From positions 232,202 to 296,201 of the forward strand of contig NZ_JADNYP010000007.1 of assembly GCF_015680705.1 (NCBI RefSeq): 64,000 nucleotides of DNA, written 5' to 3'. Source of the stretch: Pseudomonas fulva. GTDB lineage: Bacteria; Pseudomonadota; Gammaproteobacteria; Pseudomonadales; Pseudomonadaceae. Positions 1 to 7,629 of this stretch are shown here, piece after piece (position 1 is the first letter of the stretch; every line of letters begins with the position of its first letter). The notes beneath the pieces were generated by a model. It ran no database searches. It was not told where the DNA came from and worked only from the letters and a program-made list of their open reading frames with translations. Position numbers and translations under genes: made by a program.

Positions 1-572
1 GCGCGCAGGCGCTGCACCGCGGCGCGTGCGGCGGGCCCGGTGATCCACTGGCTTTCGCCGCTGGCCATGGCCGTGCGCCCGTCCAGGCTCATGGCCAGCT
101 TGGCCCGCACATAGGGCAGCCCCTGTTCCATGCGCTTGAGAAAACCAGGGTTGAGCGCGCGGGCCTCGCTCTCCAGCACGCCGCTGCTCACCTCGATGCC
201 CGCCTGGGCCAGGCGCCGCAGCCCGCGGCCCGCGACCTGGGGGTTCGGGTCCTGCATGGCCGCGACGACCCGGCCCACGCCGGCCTGGACCAGCGCCTCG
301 GCGCACGGCGGCGTGCGCCCATGATGGCTGCACGGTTCGAGGGTCACGTAGGCGCAAGCGCCACGCGCACGCTCGCCCGCCTGGCGCAGGGCATGGACTT
401 CGGCATGGGGCTCGCCGGCACGCACGTGCCAGCCTTCGCCGACCACTTCGCCGTCACGCACGATCACACAGCCGACACGGGGATTGGGATGGGTGCTGTA
501 CTGGCCCTTGCGTGCCAGCTCGAGGGCTCGCGCCATGTAGTGGGCGTCGAGGATGGCGGTCTGCTGGGTCAT
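1..572 (-). CDS. ribD: Riboflavin biosynthesis bifunctional deaminase/reductase RibD (partial, C-terminus outside window)
   Basis: RibD deaminates the pyrimidine intermediate and then reduces its ribosyl side chain in riboflavin synthesis. The first 190 or so residues are visible and begin MTQQTAILDAHYMARAL. The zinc-deaminase signature is complete: HAE at residues 56-58 and the two cysteines in EPCSHHGRTPPC at 81 and 90. The start of the reductase domain follows, with the segment VRAKLAMSLDGRTA. The start codon lies 2 bases after the nrdR stop, so the two are probably co-transcribed, the usual arrangement in gammaproteobacteria. The gene runs off the left edge of the window. Confidence 0.95.
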   Translation of the reverse strand, partial: MTQQTAILDAHYMARALELARKGQYSTHPNPRVGCVIVRDGEVVGEGWHVRAGEPHAEVHALRQAGERARGACAYVTLEPCSHHGRTPPCAEALVQAGVGRVVAAMQDPNPQVAGRGLRRLAQAGIEVSSGVLESEARALNPGFLKRMEQGLPYVRAKLAMSLDGRTAMASGESQWITGPAARAAVQRLR

Positions 573-574
573 GC

Positions 575-1039
575 TCACTCTTTGGCCGGCTCACGGGCCA
601 GGCGATCGATTTCCTCGCGGAATTCTTCCAGGTCGCGGAAGCTGCGGTAGACCGACGCGAAGCGGATATAGGCCACCTCGTCGAGCTTGCGCAACTCGGC
701 CATCACCAGCTCCCCGACCACCAGCGACTTGACTTCGCGCTCGCCTGTGGCGCGCAGCCTGTGCTTGATGTGGGCCAGCGCCGCCTCCAGGCGCTCGACG
801 CTGACCGGACGCTTCTCCAGCGCACGCTGCATGCCGGCGCGCAACTTGTCCTCGTCGAACGGCTGGCGGGAGCCGTCCTGCTTGATCAGTCGCGGCAGGA
901 CCAGTTCGGCGGTCTCGAAAGTGGTGAAACGCTCGCCGCAGGCGACGCACTCGCGTCGCCGACGTACCTGTTCGCCTTCGGCAACCAGGCGCGAATCGAT
1001 CACCTTGGTGTCGTTGGCACCGCAAAATGGACAGTGCAT
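575..1039 (-). CDS. nrdR: Transcriptional repressor NrdR
   Basis: NrdR is a zinc-finger/ATP-cone repressor of ribonucleotide reductase genes that senses ATP/dATP. The 154-residue product starts [10 protein letters not shown] and carries the four zinc ligands C3, C6, C31 and C34, followed by an ATP-cone from about residue 49 to 139. Length is that of the family. The reading frame is open for another 300 codons upstream, but the zinc-finger methionine fixes the start. It is followed 2 bases later by ribD. Confidence 0.96.
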   Translation of the reverse strand: MHCPFCGANDTKVIDSRLVAEGEQVRRRRECVACGERFTTFETAELVLPRLIKQDGSRQPFDEDKLRAGMQRALEKRPVSVERLEAALAHIKHRLRATGEREVKSLVVGELVMAELRKLDEVAYIRFASVYRSFRDLEEFREEIDRLAREPAKE

Positions 1040-1144
1040 GGTGGCAGGCAACAAAAAAAGGGAAGGCCATGTTAGCGCATCCCACTGGCAAGACAAACCA
1101 AAGGGGTTACCATCCAGGCAAATCTGCCCGTGAAGGATCTCCCC

Positions 1145-1597
1145 ATGCATCAGCGCGCGCTTGTCGTGCTCAGCCTCGCCAGCCTGCTCGCCGCTTGCGG
1201 CAGCGATCGACCGCAGACCGAGCAGGTACCGGTGGCGGTACCGCCCAAGGTCGTCGAAAAAGCCAAAGGCCCAGGCCCGTTGCCGGCCTACCAGCGAGAG
1301 CTGAGCGGTACCTTGCTGGAAGTACCGCCCGGCGCCGAGGTCGAACTGGCGCTGCTGGTGATCGATGGACGCGGCCGCCCGCAGCGCCTGCTCGCCAGCG
1401 ACACCCTGACTGGCAACGGCCAGCCCTTGCCCTACCAGTTGCGCTTCAATCCCGAAGCCTTTCCGGCAGGTGCCCGGGTCGAGCTGCGTGGGCGCGCCAG
1501 CCAGTCGGGGCAACTGATCCTGCACCTGCCTTCGTTGCCGATCACCCAGGCGCAGACTCAGACGACCGGCCCGCTGCGCTTCGAGCGGGCGCCCTGA
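1145..1597 (+). CDS. YbaY-family lipoprotein
   Basis: The 150-residue protein starts with a lipoprotein signal peptide ending in the lipobox LAAC (Cys18). It then has a proline-rich linker and a single YbaY-like beta domain (about residues 50-145, with motifs [16 protein letters not shown] and [12 protein letters not shown]). The family is named after E. coli YbaY and has no firmly assigned function. Start at 1145 is supported by AAGGA seven bases upstream; an in-frame ATG at 1130 would put five residues ahead of the signal peptide. The next gene begins directly after its stop, so the two are probably one transcript. Confidence 0.82.
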   Translation: MHQRALVVLSLASLLAACGSDRPQTEQVPVAVPPKVVEKAKGPGPLPAYQRELSGTLLEVPPGAEVELALLVIDGRGRPQRLLASDTLTGNGQPLPYQLRFNPEAFPAGARVELRGRASQSGQLILHLPSLPITQAQTQTTGPLRFERAP

Positions 1598-2257
1598 GTG
1601 GCGCTGGAGCACCTGCAACAGGCACTCGACGGCGTGATCGCCCAGGCCCGGTTGGTCGAAAGCTCGCTGCCCGGAAGCGAGCTGAAGCTCTGGCTGATCG
1701 ATGCGCGCAACATGGACCGCGCCTTCAGTCCCGAGGAGACACGACGAATTCTCGACGAGCCGCCGTACTGGAGCTTCTGCTGGGCCAGCGGCCTGGCCAT
1801 GGCCCGCTACCTGGCCGAACGGCCCGAATGGGTCCGCGGCAAGCGGATCCTGGACTTCGGGGCCGGTTCGGGTGTCGTCGGCATCGCCGCCGCGCGGGCT
1901 GGCGCGCGCGAAGTGGTGGCCTGCGACCTCGATCCGCTGGCACTGCAAGCGTGCCGGGCCAACGCAGCGCTCAATCAGGTCGAGCTAGGCTACAGCCAGG
2001 ACTTCTTTGCCGAGCACGACCGCTTCGACCTGATCCTGGTGGCCGACGTGCTCTACGACCGGGCCAACCTGCCGTTGCTCGATCGCTTTCTCGAGCGTGG
2101 CCGCCAGGTCCTGGTGGCCGACTCCCGGGTACGCGACTTCGACCACCCGCGCTATCGACATCTGGGCATACTGGATGCCTTGACCTTGCCGGATCTGGCC
2201 GAGCCACGCGAATTCCGCCGGGTCAGCCTGTACCATGCCAGTCGCGAGCCTTTATAG
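1598..2257 (+). CDS. Class I SAM-dependent methyltransferase (METTL20/PrmA-like)
   Basis: The 219-residue product has the class I methyltransferase motif [11 protein letters not shown] (residues 87-96), an acidic motif II residue in VVACDLD, and a post-motif-IV segment VADVLYD (148-154). The family includes protein lysine methyltransferases of the ETFB-KMT/PrmA type, but its substrate here cannot be read from sequence. The start is GTG, directly after the stop of the lipoprotein gene. The last 23 bases overlap the upstream open frame of the thioredoxin gene but not its chosen start. Confidence 0.82.
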   Translation: MALEHLQQALDGVIAQARLVESSLPGSELKLWLIDARNMDRAFSPEETRRILDEPPYWSFCWASGLAMARYLAERPEWVRGKRILDFGAGSGVVGIAAARAGAREVVACDLDPLALQACRANAALNQVELGYSQDFFAEHDRFDLILVADVLYDRANLPLLDRFLERGRQVLVADSRVRDFDHPRYRHLGILDALTLPDLAEPREFRRVSLYHASREPL

Positions 2258-2288
2258 TGGTGTCATCCAAGGATTTGCGAGAATCGCG

Positions 2289-3161
2289 ATGAGCCAAGAC
2301 ACGCCGTACATCTTCGATGCCACCGACGCCAACTTCCAGCAGCTGGTCATCGAGAACTCTTTCCACAAGCCGGTGCTGGTGGATTTCTGGGCCGATTGGT
2401 GCGCGCCGTGCAAGGCCCTGATGCCCTTGCTGGCCAAGATCGCCGAGGGCTACCAGGGCGAGTTGCTGCTGGCCAAGATCAACTGCGACGTCGAGCAGCA
2501 GGTCGTCGCCCAGTTCGGTATTCGCAGCCTGCCGACCGTCGTGCTGTTCAAGGATGGGCAGCCGGTGGACGGCTTCGCCGGGGCGCAACCGGAGTCGGCG
2601 ATCCGTGCCATGCTCGAGCCGCACGTGCAACTGCCGGCGCCGCCAGCCGCCTCGCCACTGGAACAGGCCAAGGCGCTGTTCGCCGAGAACCGCTTCGGCG
2701 AAGCGGAGTCCATCCTGGTAGCCCTGCTCGGCGAGGACAACAGCAATGCCGAGGCGCTGATCTTCTATGCCCGCTGCCTGGCCGAGCGTGGCGAGCTGGA
2801 CGAGGCGCAGACGGTGCTCGAGGCGGTCAAGAGCGATGAGCACAAGGCCGCGCTGGCCGGCGCCAAGGCCCAGCTGACCTTCCTGCGCCAGGCCGCCAGC
2901 CTGCCCGAGGCGGCCGAACTCAAGAGCCGCCTGGCCCAGGACCCGGCGGATGACGAAGCAGCCTACCAGTTGTGCATCCAGCAGCTGGCGCGTCAGCAGT
3001 ACGAAGCGGCGCTCGACGGCCTGCTCAAGCTGTTCCAGCGCAACCGCGGCTACGAAAACGGCCTGCCGCACAAGGCATTGCTGCAAGTGTTCGAGCTGCT
3101 GGGCAACGATCATCCATTGGTCGGCAACTATCGCCGCAAGCTGTTCGCCGCGTTGTACTGA
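2289..3161 (+). CDS. cnoX: Thioredoxin-TPR co-chaperone, YbbN/CnoX family
   Basis: The 290-residue protein has an N-terminal thioredoxin fold with active site WCAPC (residues 37-41) and the cis-proline loop RSLPTVV. A helical tail of tetratricopeptide-like repeats follows from about residue 120. This is the YbbN/CnoX layout, known in E. coli as a chaperone holdase working with GroEL/ES. E. coli YbbN lacks the first active-site cysteine, but this one has both, so a redox role is possible. The ATG at 2289 was chosen because it starts the thioredoxin domain; the frame is open 18 codons further upstream. Confidence 0.88.
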   Translation: MSQDTPYIFDATDANFQQLVIENSFHKPVLVDFWADWCAPCKALMPLLAKIAEGYQGELLLAKINCDVEQQVVAQFGIRSLPTVVLFKDGQPVDGFAGAQPESAIRAMLEPHVQLPAPPAASPLEQAKALFAENRFGEAESILVALLGEDNSNAEALIFYARCLAERGELDEAQTVLEAVKSDEHKAALAGAKAQLTFLRQAASLPEAAELKSRLAQDPADDEAAYQLCIQQLARQQYEAALDGLLKLFQRNRGYENGLPHKALLQVFELLGNDHPLVGNYRRKLFAALY

Positions 3162-3205
3162 AGGGTCGTCACGGTGCGTCCGGGCCTGCCCGGGCAGCGC
3201 CTGGC

Positions 3206-3556
3206 TCAGCCAAGCCAGTGATACACCGGCGCATCCACGCCGCTTTCCACCCGCACATGGGCACTGTGCCGAAGCCGCACCAGCAAGCGCTTGCCGGCTG
3301 CGGTACTGCCAGCCAGGCCTTCGAGGGCTTCGAGCAAGGCCGGGCCATCCATCTGCCTGGCCTGGCGCAGCACCTCGCAGGCCGCCTGCCACTGCCCGTC
3401 TTGCTCGCGCACCGCGCTCGTCGGTGCCGATGCCGGCTGGCTGGGCTGGGCCGCCGCGGGCAGCTCCAGCCGACGTCCTAGCTGCGCCCATTCCTCCGGA
3501 TCCAGCTCGATGGTCAGATCCACTGGCCATGGACCGACTTGTCCGCGAATTCGCAC
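3206..3556 (-). CDS. Conserved hypothetical protein, 116 residues
   Basis: I do not recognise a domain. The product starts VRIRGQVGPWPVDLTIELDP and has a low-complexity Ala/Pro/Ser stretch (about residues 36-55) and a helical C-terminal half rich in Leu, Arg and Ala. The GTG start at 3556 is favoured over upstream methionines because GAGGAG sits seven bases before it. It is convergent with the YbbN gene and divergent from the zinc-locus gene; no signal peptide or membrane segment is visible. Confidence 0.6.
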   Translation of the reverse strand: MRIRGQVGPWPVDLTIELDPEEWAQLGRRLELPAAAQPSQPASAPTSAVREQDGQWQAACEVLRQARQMDGPALLEALEGLAGSTAAGKRLLVRLRHSAHVRVESGVDAPVYHWLG

Positions 3557-3645
3557 GCCCCTGCTCCTCGATGCAAGCCAAAGATGAAACATGCTCCCAT
3601 GGCCTCCGGGCAAAGCCAAGCGTGCTGGTATATCGCTTAAAAGCT

Positions 3646-3658
3646 GTTATAACATTAC
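3646..3658 (+). promoter_or_regulatory. Candidate Zur box overlapping a -10 element
   Basis: GTTATAACATTAC differs at one position from the Pseudomonas-type Zur palindrome GTTATA-N2-ATAAC. It overlaps a plausible -10 (TATAAC, 3648-3653) 31 bases upstream of the DUF2796 gene, so bound Zur would block the promoter. The histidine-rich gene it precedes makes zinc control sensible. This is a sequence match only. Confidence 0.55.
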
Positions 3659-3688
3659 CAAAAATCGCCTAGCCCTGGAGTTTCCCTC

Positions 3689-4279
3689 ATGCGTCGCTCG
3701 CTGCTCGCCCTGCCCTTCGCTCTGCTTCCCCTGGCCATGGCCCAGGCTCACGAAGCTCATGATCATGAACACCAACACGAACATGCCCATGGCAGCCTGG
3801 GTGCCCATGAGCATGGTGTCGCCCAGCTCAACGTCGTGCTCGACGGCAAGAACCTGGAACTGGAGCTGGAAAGCCCGGCGATGAACCTGGTCGGCTTCGA
3901 GCACCTGGCCAGCAGCGATGCGGACAAGGCCAAGGTCGCCGCCGTGCGCCAGCAGCTGGTCCAGCCCACCAAGCTGTTCGGCTTGCCTCAGGCCGCCGGT
4001 TGCAGCGAGACCGCGCAGGAGCTGGAAAGCCCGTTGTTCGCCGACCAGCCGGCCCCTGAGCACGAGCACGAGCACGCACATGAAAGCGAACACCAGCACA
4101 GCGACATCCACGCTCACTACCAGCTCACCTGCACGGCGCCTGGCAAGCTGGCCGGGATCGACCTGACACCACTGTTCCAGGCGTTTCCGGCAACCCGCAC
4201 GATCAACGTGCAGCTGATCGGCCCGAACGGCCAGAAAGGCGTGGAAAGCACCCCCGCCAAGGCCATGGTCGCGTTCTGA
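3689..4279 (+). CDS. ZrgA-like zinc uptake periplasmic protein (DUF2796)
   Basis: The 196-residue protein has a signal peptide ending around AQA (residues 18-20). It carries two histidine/acid-rich tracts: residues 21-34 starting HEAHDHEHQHEH, and about 130-150 with HEHEHAHESEHQH. This is the DUF2796 pattern; members in Vibrio (ZrgA) belong to Zur-regulated zinc import loci. It is first in a four-gene run, with the ABC ATPase starting immediately after its stop. A periplasmic zinc-binding role is inferred from the His tracts and neighbours. Confidence 0.85.
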   Translation: MRRSLLALPFALLPLAMAQAHEAHDHEHQHEHAHGSLGAHEHGVAQLNVVLDGKNLELELESPAMNLVGFEHLASSDADKAKVAAVRQQLVQPTKLFGLPQAAGCSETAQELESPLFADQPAPEHEHEHAHESEHQHSDIHAHYQLTCTAPGKLAGIDLTPLFQAFPATRTINVQLIGPNGQKGVESTPAKAMVAF

Positions 4280-4999
4280 ATGAGCCAGCCGCTGATCGAA
4301 CTGCATGACCTGAGCTTCGCCTGGCCAGGTCAGCGCCCGTTGCTGGAGATCCCCGAGTTCCGGCTGCATGCAGGCGAAACCCTCTTCCTCAAGGGCCCCA
4401 GCGGTAGCGGCAAGACCACCCTGCTCGGCCTGCTGGGCGGGGTGAACCGTCCTGACCGTGGCACCGTCCGGTTGCTCGGCCAGGACCTGGCCACCTTGAG
4501 CCAGGCGGCACGTGACCGCTTCCGGGTCGATCACACCGGCTATATCTTCCAGCAGTTCAACCTGCTGCCGTTTATTTCGGTCCGGGAGAACGTCGAGCTG
4601 CCCTGCCGCTTCTCTCGCAGCCGTGCCGAGCGCGCCGCACAGCGTCACGGCAGCATCGACCAGGCGGCCGCCGCGCTGCTGGCGCACCTGGGCCTGGGCG
4701 CTCCGGAGCTGCTGACGCGGCGGGCCGACAGCCTGTCGATCGGCCAGCAGCAACGCGTCGCCGCCGCGCGTGCCCTGATCGGCCAGCCGGAGCTGGTGAT
4801 CGCCGACGAGCCGACCTCAGCGCTCGATGCCGATACCCGCGAGGTGTTCATCCGCCTGTTGTTCGCGGAATGCCGCGCCGCCGGTGCCAGCCTGCTGTTC
4901 GTCAGCCATGACCAGAGCCTGGCGCCTTTGTTCGACCGTGCCCTGTCGCTGGCCGATCTCAATCGCGCCGCCCGGCCAGCCCAGCCCGAGGAAGCTTGA
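4280..4999 (+). CDS. ABC transporter ATP-binding protein (MacB/LolD-like), zinc locus
   Basis: This 239-residue ATPase has Walker A GPSGSGKTT (39-47), a Q-loop in FQQFNLLPF, signature LSIGQQQ (152-158), Walker B LVIADE (172-177) and an H-loop in FVSHD. Sequence style places it with the MacB/LolD/FtsE group, which work with FtsX-type permeases, and such a permease follows with a TGATG overlap. It starts one base after the DUF2796 stop. It is expected to energise the neighbouring permease at the inner membrane. Confidence 0.9.
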   Translation: MSQPLIELHDLSFAWPGQRPLLEIPEFRLHAGETLFLKGPSGSGKTTLLGLLGGVNRPDRGTVRLLGQDLATLSQAARDRFRVDHTGYIFQQFNLLPFISVRENVELPCRFSRSRAERAAQRHGSIDQAAAALLAHLGLGAPELLTRRADSLSIGQQQRVAAARALIGQPELVIADEPTSALDADTREVFIRLLFAECRAAGASLLFVSHDQSLAPLFDRALSLADLNRAARPAQPEEA

Positions 5000-6264
5000 T
5001 GTACCTGCTCCGCCTTGCCTTGGCCAGCCTGGCCAATCGTCGCTTCACTGCGTTGCTCACGGCCTTCGCCATCGCCTTGTCGGTCTGCCTGCTGCTGGCC
5101 GTCGAGCGCGTGCGTACCGAAGCGCGTGCCAGCTTCGCCAGTACCATCAGTGGCACCGACCTGATCGTCGGCGCCCGCTCGGGGTCGGTGAACCTGCTGC
5201 TGTATTCGGTGTTCCGTATCGGCAACGCGACCAACAACATCCGTTGGGACAGCTACCAGCACTACGCCAAGGACCCGCGGGTGAAATGGTCGATCCCGAT
5301 CTCCCTTGGCGACTCTCACCGCGGCTACCGGGTGATGGGCACCACCGGGGACTATTTCAGCCACTACCGCTTCGGCCGCCAGCAGCCCTTGCAACTCGGC
5401 CAGGGCCGGCCCTTCGCCGATGATCCTTTCGAAGTGGTGCTCGGCGCCGAAGTGGCCAGAACCCTGCACTACCAACTTGGCGACAAGCTGGTGCTGGCCC
5501 ATGGCGTGGCCGCCGTGAGCCTGGTCAAGCATGACGATAAGCCGTTCACCGTGGTCGGCATCCTGCAGCCCACCGGCACGCCCGTGGACCGTACCCTGCA
5601 TATCAGCCTCGCCGGCATGGAGGCGATCCATGTCGACTGGCACAACGGCGTGCCGGCCCGTGGCGCGGGTCGCATCAGCGCCGACCAGGCCCGTGCCATG
5701 GATTTGCAGCCGACCGCCATCACGGCCTTCATGCTTGGCCTGAACAGCAAGATCGCCACCTTCAGCCTGCAACGGGAGATCAACGAGTTCCGTGGCGAGC
5801 CCTTGCTGGCGATCCTGCCCGGCGTTGCGCTGCAGGAGCTGTGGAGCCTGATGGGTACCGCCGAGCAGGCACTGTTCGTGGTCTCGCTGTTCGTGGTGCT
5901 GACGGGCCTGATCGGTATGCTCACGGCGATCCTCACCAGCCTCAACGAACGGCGCCGGGAAATGGCCATCCTGCGCTCGGTGGGCGCCCGCCCGTGGCAC
6001 ATCGCGGGGCTGCTGGTGCTCGAGGCCCTGGCCCTGGCAAGCACCGGGATCGCCGCCGGCCTCGGCTTGCTCTATGCGGGCATTGCCCTGGCCCAGGATC
6101 ACGTACAAGTCAACTATGGTCTGTATCTGCCGCTGTCCTGGCCCAGCCTGCACGAATGGACCTTGCTGGCGATCATCCTCGGCGCTGCGCTGTCGATCGG
6201 TAGCGTGCCGGCCTGGCGCGCCTATCGACAATCCCTGGCCGATGGTTTGTCCATCCACCTGTGA
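4999..6264 (+). CDS. FtsX/MacB-type ABC transporter permease, zinc locus
   Basis: The 421-residue protein has one N-terminal membrane helix (about 15-37), a large periplasmic domain of some 240 residues, and three C-terminal helices (about 290-320, 335-365, 385-410). This is the standard FtsX/MacB topology. The conserved cytoplasmic segment NERRREMAILRSVGA links it to the ATPase. Its ATG overlaps the ATPase stop by one base (TGATG), indicating translational coupling. What it moves is not evident; in comparable DUF2796 loci zinc acquisition is proposed. Confidence 0.88.
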   Translation: MYLLRLALASLANRRFTALLTAFAIALSVCLLLAVERVRTEARASFASTISGTDLIVGARSGSVNLLLYSVFRIGNATNNIRWDSYQHYAKDPRVKWSIPISLGDSHRGYRVMGTTGDYFSHYRFGRQQPLQLGQGRPFADDPFEVVLGAEVARTLHYQLGDKLVLAHGVAAVSLVKHDDKPFTVVGILQPTGTPVDRTLHISLAGMEAIHVDWHNGVPARGAGRISADQARAMDLQPTAITAFMLGLNSKIATFSLQREINEFRGEPLLAILPGVALQELWSLMGTAEQALFVVSLFVVLTGLIGMLTAILTSLNERRREMAILRSVGARPWHIAGLLVLEALALASTGIAAGLGLLYAGIALAQDHVQVNYGLYLPLSWPSLHEWTLLAIILGAALSIGSVPAWRAYRQSLADGLSIHL

Positions 6265-6273
6265 GCCCTTGCC

Positions 6274-6789
6274 ATGTCGCGGATACTGCTGCTTTCGCTA
6301 TTGCTCGTCGTTATGCCCCTATGGGCCGGTGAACCGCGCGAGCTGGATTGGCAAGCGTTGATTCCCGAAGGGGCACCGCTGATCGAACCACAACTGGCGC
6401 CGCTGCATGACCTGTCGCAGTTGGGCGATGCGCTGGCCGGCGAAGCGGCACCGGCCGCGCGCCAGCCAGCGCCGGATGCTCCGGTGGTGAAGGCGCTCGA
6501 CGGCCAGGCGGTCAAGCTGCCTGGCTACATCGTGCCGCTGGAGGTCAGCGAGGAAGGGCGCGCCACGGAGTTTCTGCTGGTGCCCTACTACGGCGCCTGC
6601 ATCCACGTGCCACCGCCGCCGGCGAACCAGATCGTGCATGTCTTCAGCGAAATGGGCGTGCGCGTCCAGGATCTCTACCAGCCCTACTGGATAGAAGGAC
6701 GCATGCGGGTCAGACCGACCAGCAGCGAACTGGCGCAGGCGGGCTATCGGATGGAAGCAGAAAAAATCTACGCCTACGAGCTGAAATGA
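6274..6789 (+). CDS. DUF3299 secreted protein, zinc locus
   Basis: The 171-residue protein begins with a signal peptide (MSRILLLSLLLVVMPLWAG). It carries the DUF3299 core GYIVPLE, then FLLVPYYGACIHVPPPP, in which one Cys and His lie close together and could bind metal. It is the last gene of the four-gene run, nine bases after the permease. Function is unknown; its place after a zinc-type ABC system suggests a periplasmic accessory role. Confidence 0.8.
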   Translation: MSRILLLSLLLVVMPLWAGEPRELDWQALIPEGAPLIEPQLAPLHDLSQLGDALAGEAAPAARQPAPDAPVVKALDGQAVKLPGYIVPLEVSEEGRATEFLLVPYYGACIHVPPPPANQIVHVFSEMGVRVQDLYQPYWIEGRMRVRPTSSELAQAGYRMEAEKIYAYELK

Positions 6790-6818
6790 CCGTCCTTGAC
6801 GCTCGATGACACGCTTCC

Positions 6819-6860
6819 TTGAGCTGGGTCAAACTTTTCGTTGAAACGTCTCCTTACCAT
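6819..6860 (+). promoter_or_regulatory. Anr/FNR-type box and -10 upstream of oprG
   Basis: TTGAGCTGGGTCAA (6819-6832) matches the FNR/Anr palindrome TTGAT-N4-ATCAA at all but the two innermost half-site bases, a common degeneracy in Pseudomonas. A -10-like TACCAT lies at 6855-6860, predicting a start near 6867. That puts the centre of the box at about -41.5, the classic class II activator position. OprG of P. aeruginosa is known to respond to low oxygen through Anr. Confidence 0.6.
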
Positions 6861-6897
6861 TGGGCTCCTCGATTACTCACGTCCTTTGGGAGCTCCC

Positions 6898-7581
6898 ATG
6901 AACAAGTCCTTGCTTGGCGCCTCGCTCGTTGCCCTGGCGCTAGCGGCCCCGGCTGCCCACGCCTACCAGCCGGGTGATTTCATCGTGCGCGCCGGCGCCA
7001 TCGTCACCGCGCCGAACGAAGACAGCGGCAACCTGAAACTCGACGGCGCCAAGGTATCGGGCACCAAGGCCACCTTGTCCAGCGATACCCAGCTCGGCCT
7101 GACGTTCGCCTACATGCTGACCGAGCATGTCGGCGTCGAACTGCTGGCTGCCACGCCGTTCAAGCACAAGGTAGGCGTCAAGGGTCTGGGTGGCGGCCTG
7201 GACGGCAAGCTGGCCGACGTCAAGCAACTGCCTCCGACCCTGTCGCTGCAGTACTACCCGATGGACGCCTCGTCGAAGTTCCAGCCGTACGCCGGCATCG
7301 GCATCAACTACACGCTGTTCTTCGACGAGGAACTCAGCAGCGCACGCAAGCGGCAGGGGTTCAGCAACATGAAGCTGCAGGACTCGATCGGCCTGGCCGG
7401 CCAGCTCGGCATGGACTACATGCTCACTGACAACCTGCTGATCAATGCTTCGGTCTGGTATGCGGACATCAACACCAAGGCCAGCATCGATGGCCCGAGC
7501 GCCTTGGGCGTAGGCAAGACCAAGGTCGATGTGGAAGTCGACCCCTGGGTCTACATGGTCGGTATCGGCTACAAGTTCTGA
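6898..7581 (+). CDS. oprG: Outer membrane protein OprG (OmpW family)
   Basis: The 227-residue protein has a signal peptide ending AHA (residue 22) and a mature N-terminus YQPGDFIVRAGAI. It shows the eight-strand OmpW barrel pattern with the central motif LQYYPMD and the terminal aromatic sequence MVGIGYKF needed for BAM insertion. OmpW/OprG barrels pass small hydrophobic molecules across the outer membrane. The ATG at 6898 follows a GGGAG-type site; upstream in-frame methionines would precede the signal peptide. The gene appears monocistronic, with a hairpin after it. Confidence 0.93.
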   Translation: MNKSLLGASLVALALAAPAAHAYQPGDFIVRAGAIVTAPNEDSGNLKLDGAKVSGTKATLSSDTQLGLTFAYMLTEHVGVELLAATPFKHKVGVKGLGGGLDGKLADVKQLPPTLSLQYYPMDASSKFQPYAGIGINYTLFFDEELSSARKRQGFSNMKLQDSIGLAGQLGMDYMLTDNLLINASVWYADINTKASIDGPSALGVGKTKVDVEVDPWVYMVGIGYKF

Positions 7582-7588
7582 TACACCA

Positions 7589-7618
7589 AGCGCGCGGCGC
7601 AGCGTTGCGCCGCGCGTT
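7589..7618. terminator. GC-rich hairpin between convergent genes
   Basis: gcgcggcgca (7592-7601) pairs perfectly with tgcgccgcgc (7606-7615) around a four-base loop, and flanking bases extend the stem. It sits between convergent oprG and the epimerase gene. There is no strong T-run on either side, so efficient intrinsic termination is uncertain. Confidence 0.45.
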
Positions 7619-7629
7619 GCCACGGTTCG

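Noticed and set aside
1040..1948. Upstream extension of NrdR by about 300 codons
   Set aside because: It is antisense to the lipoprotein and methyltransferase genes; the zinc-finger Met fixes the start.
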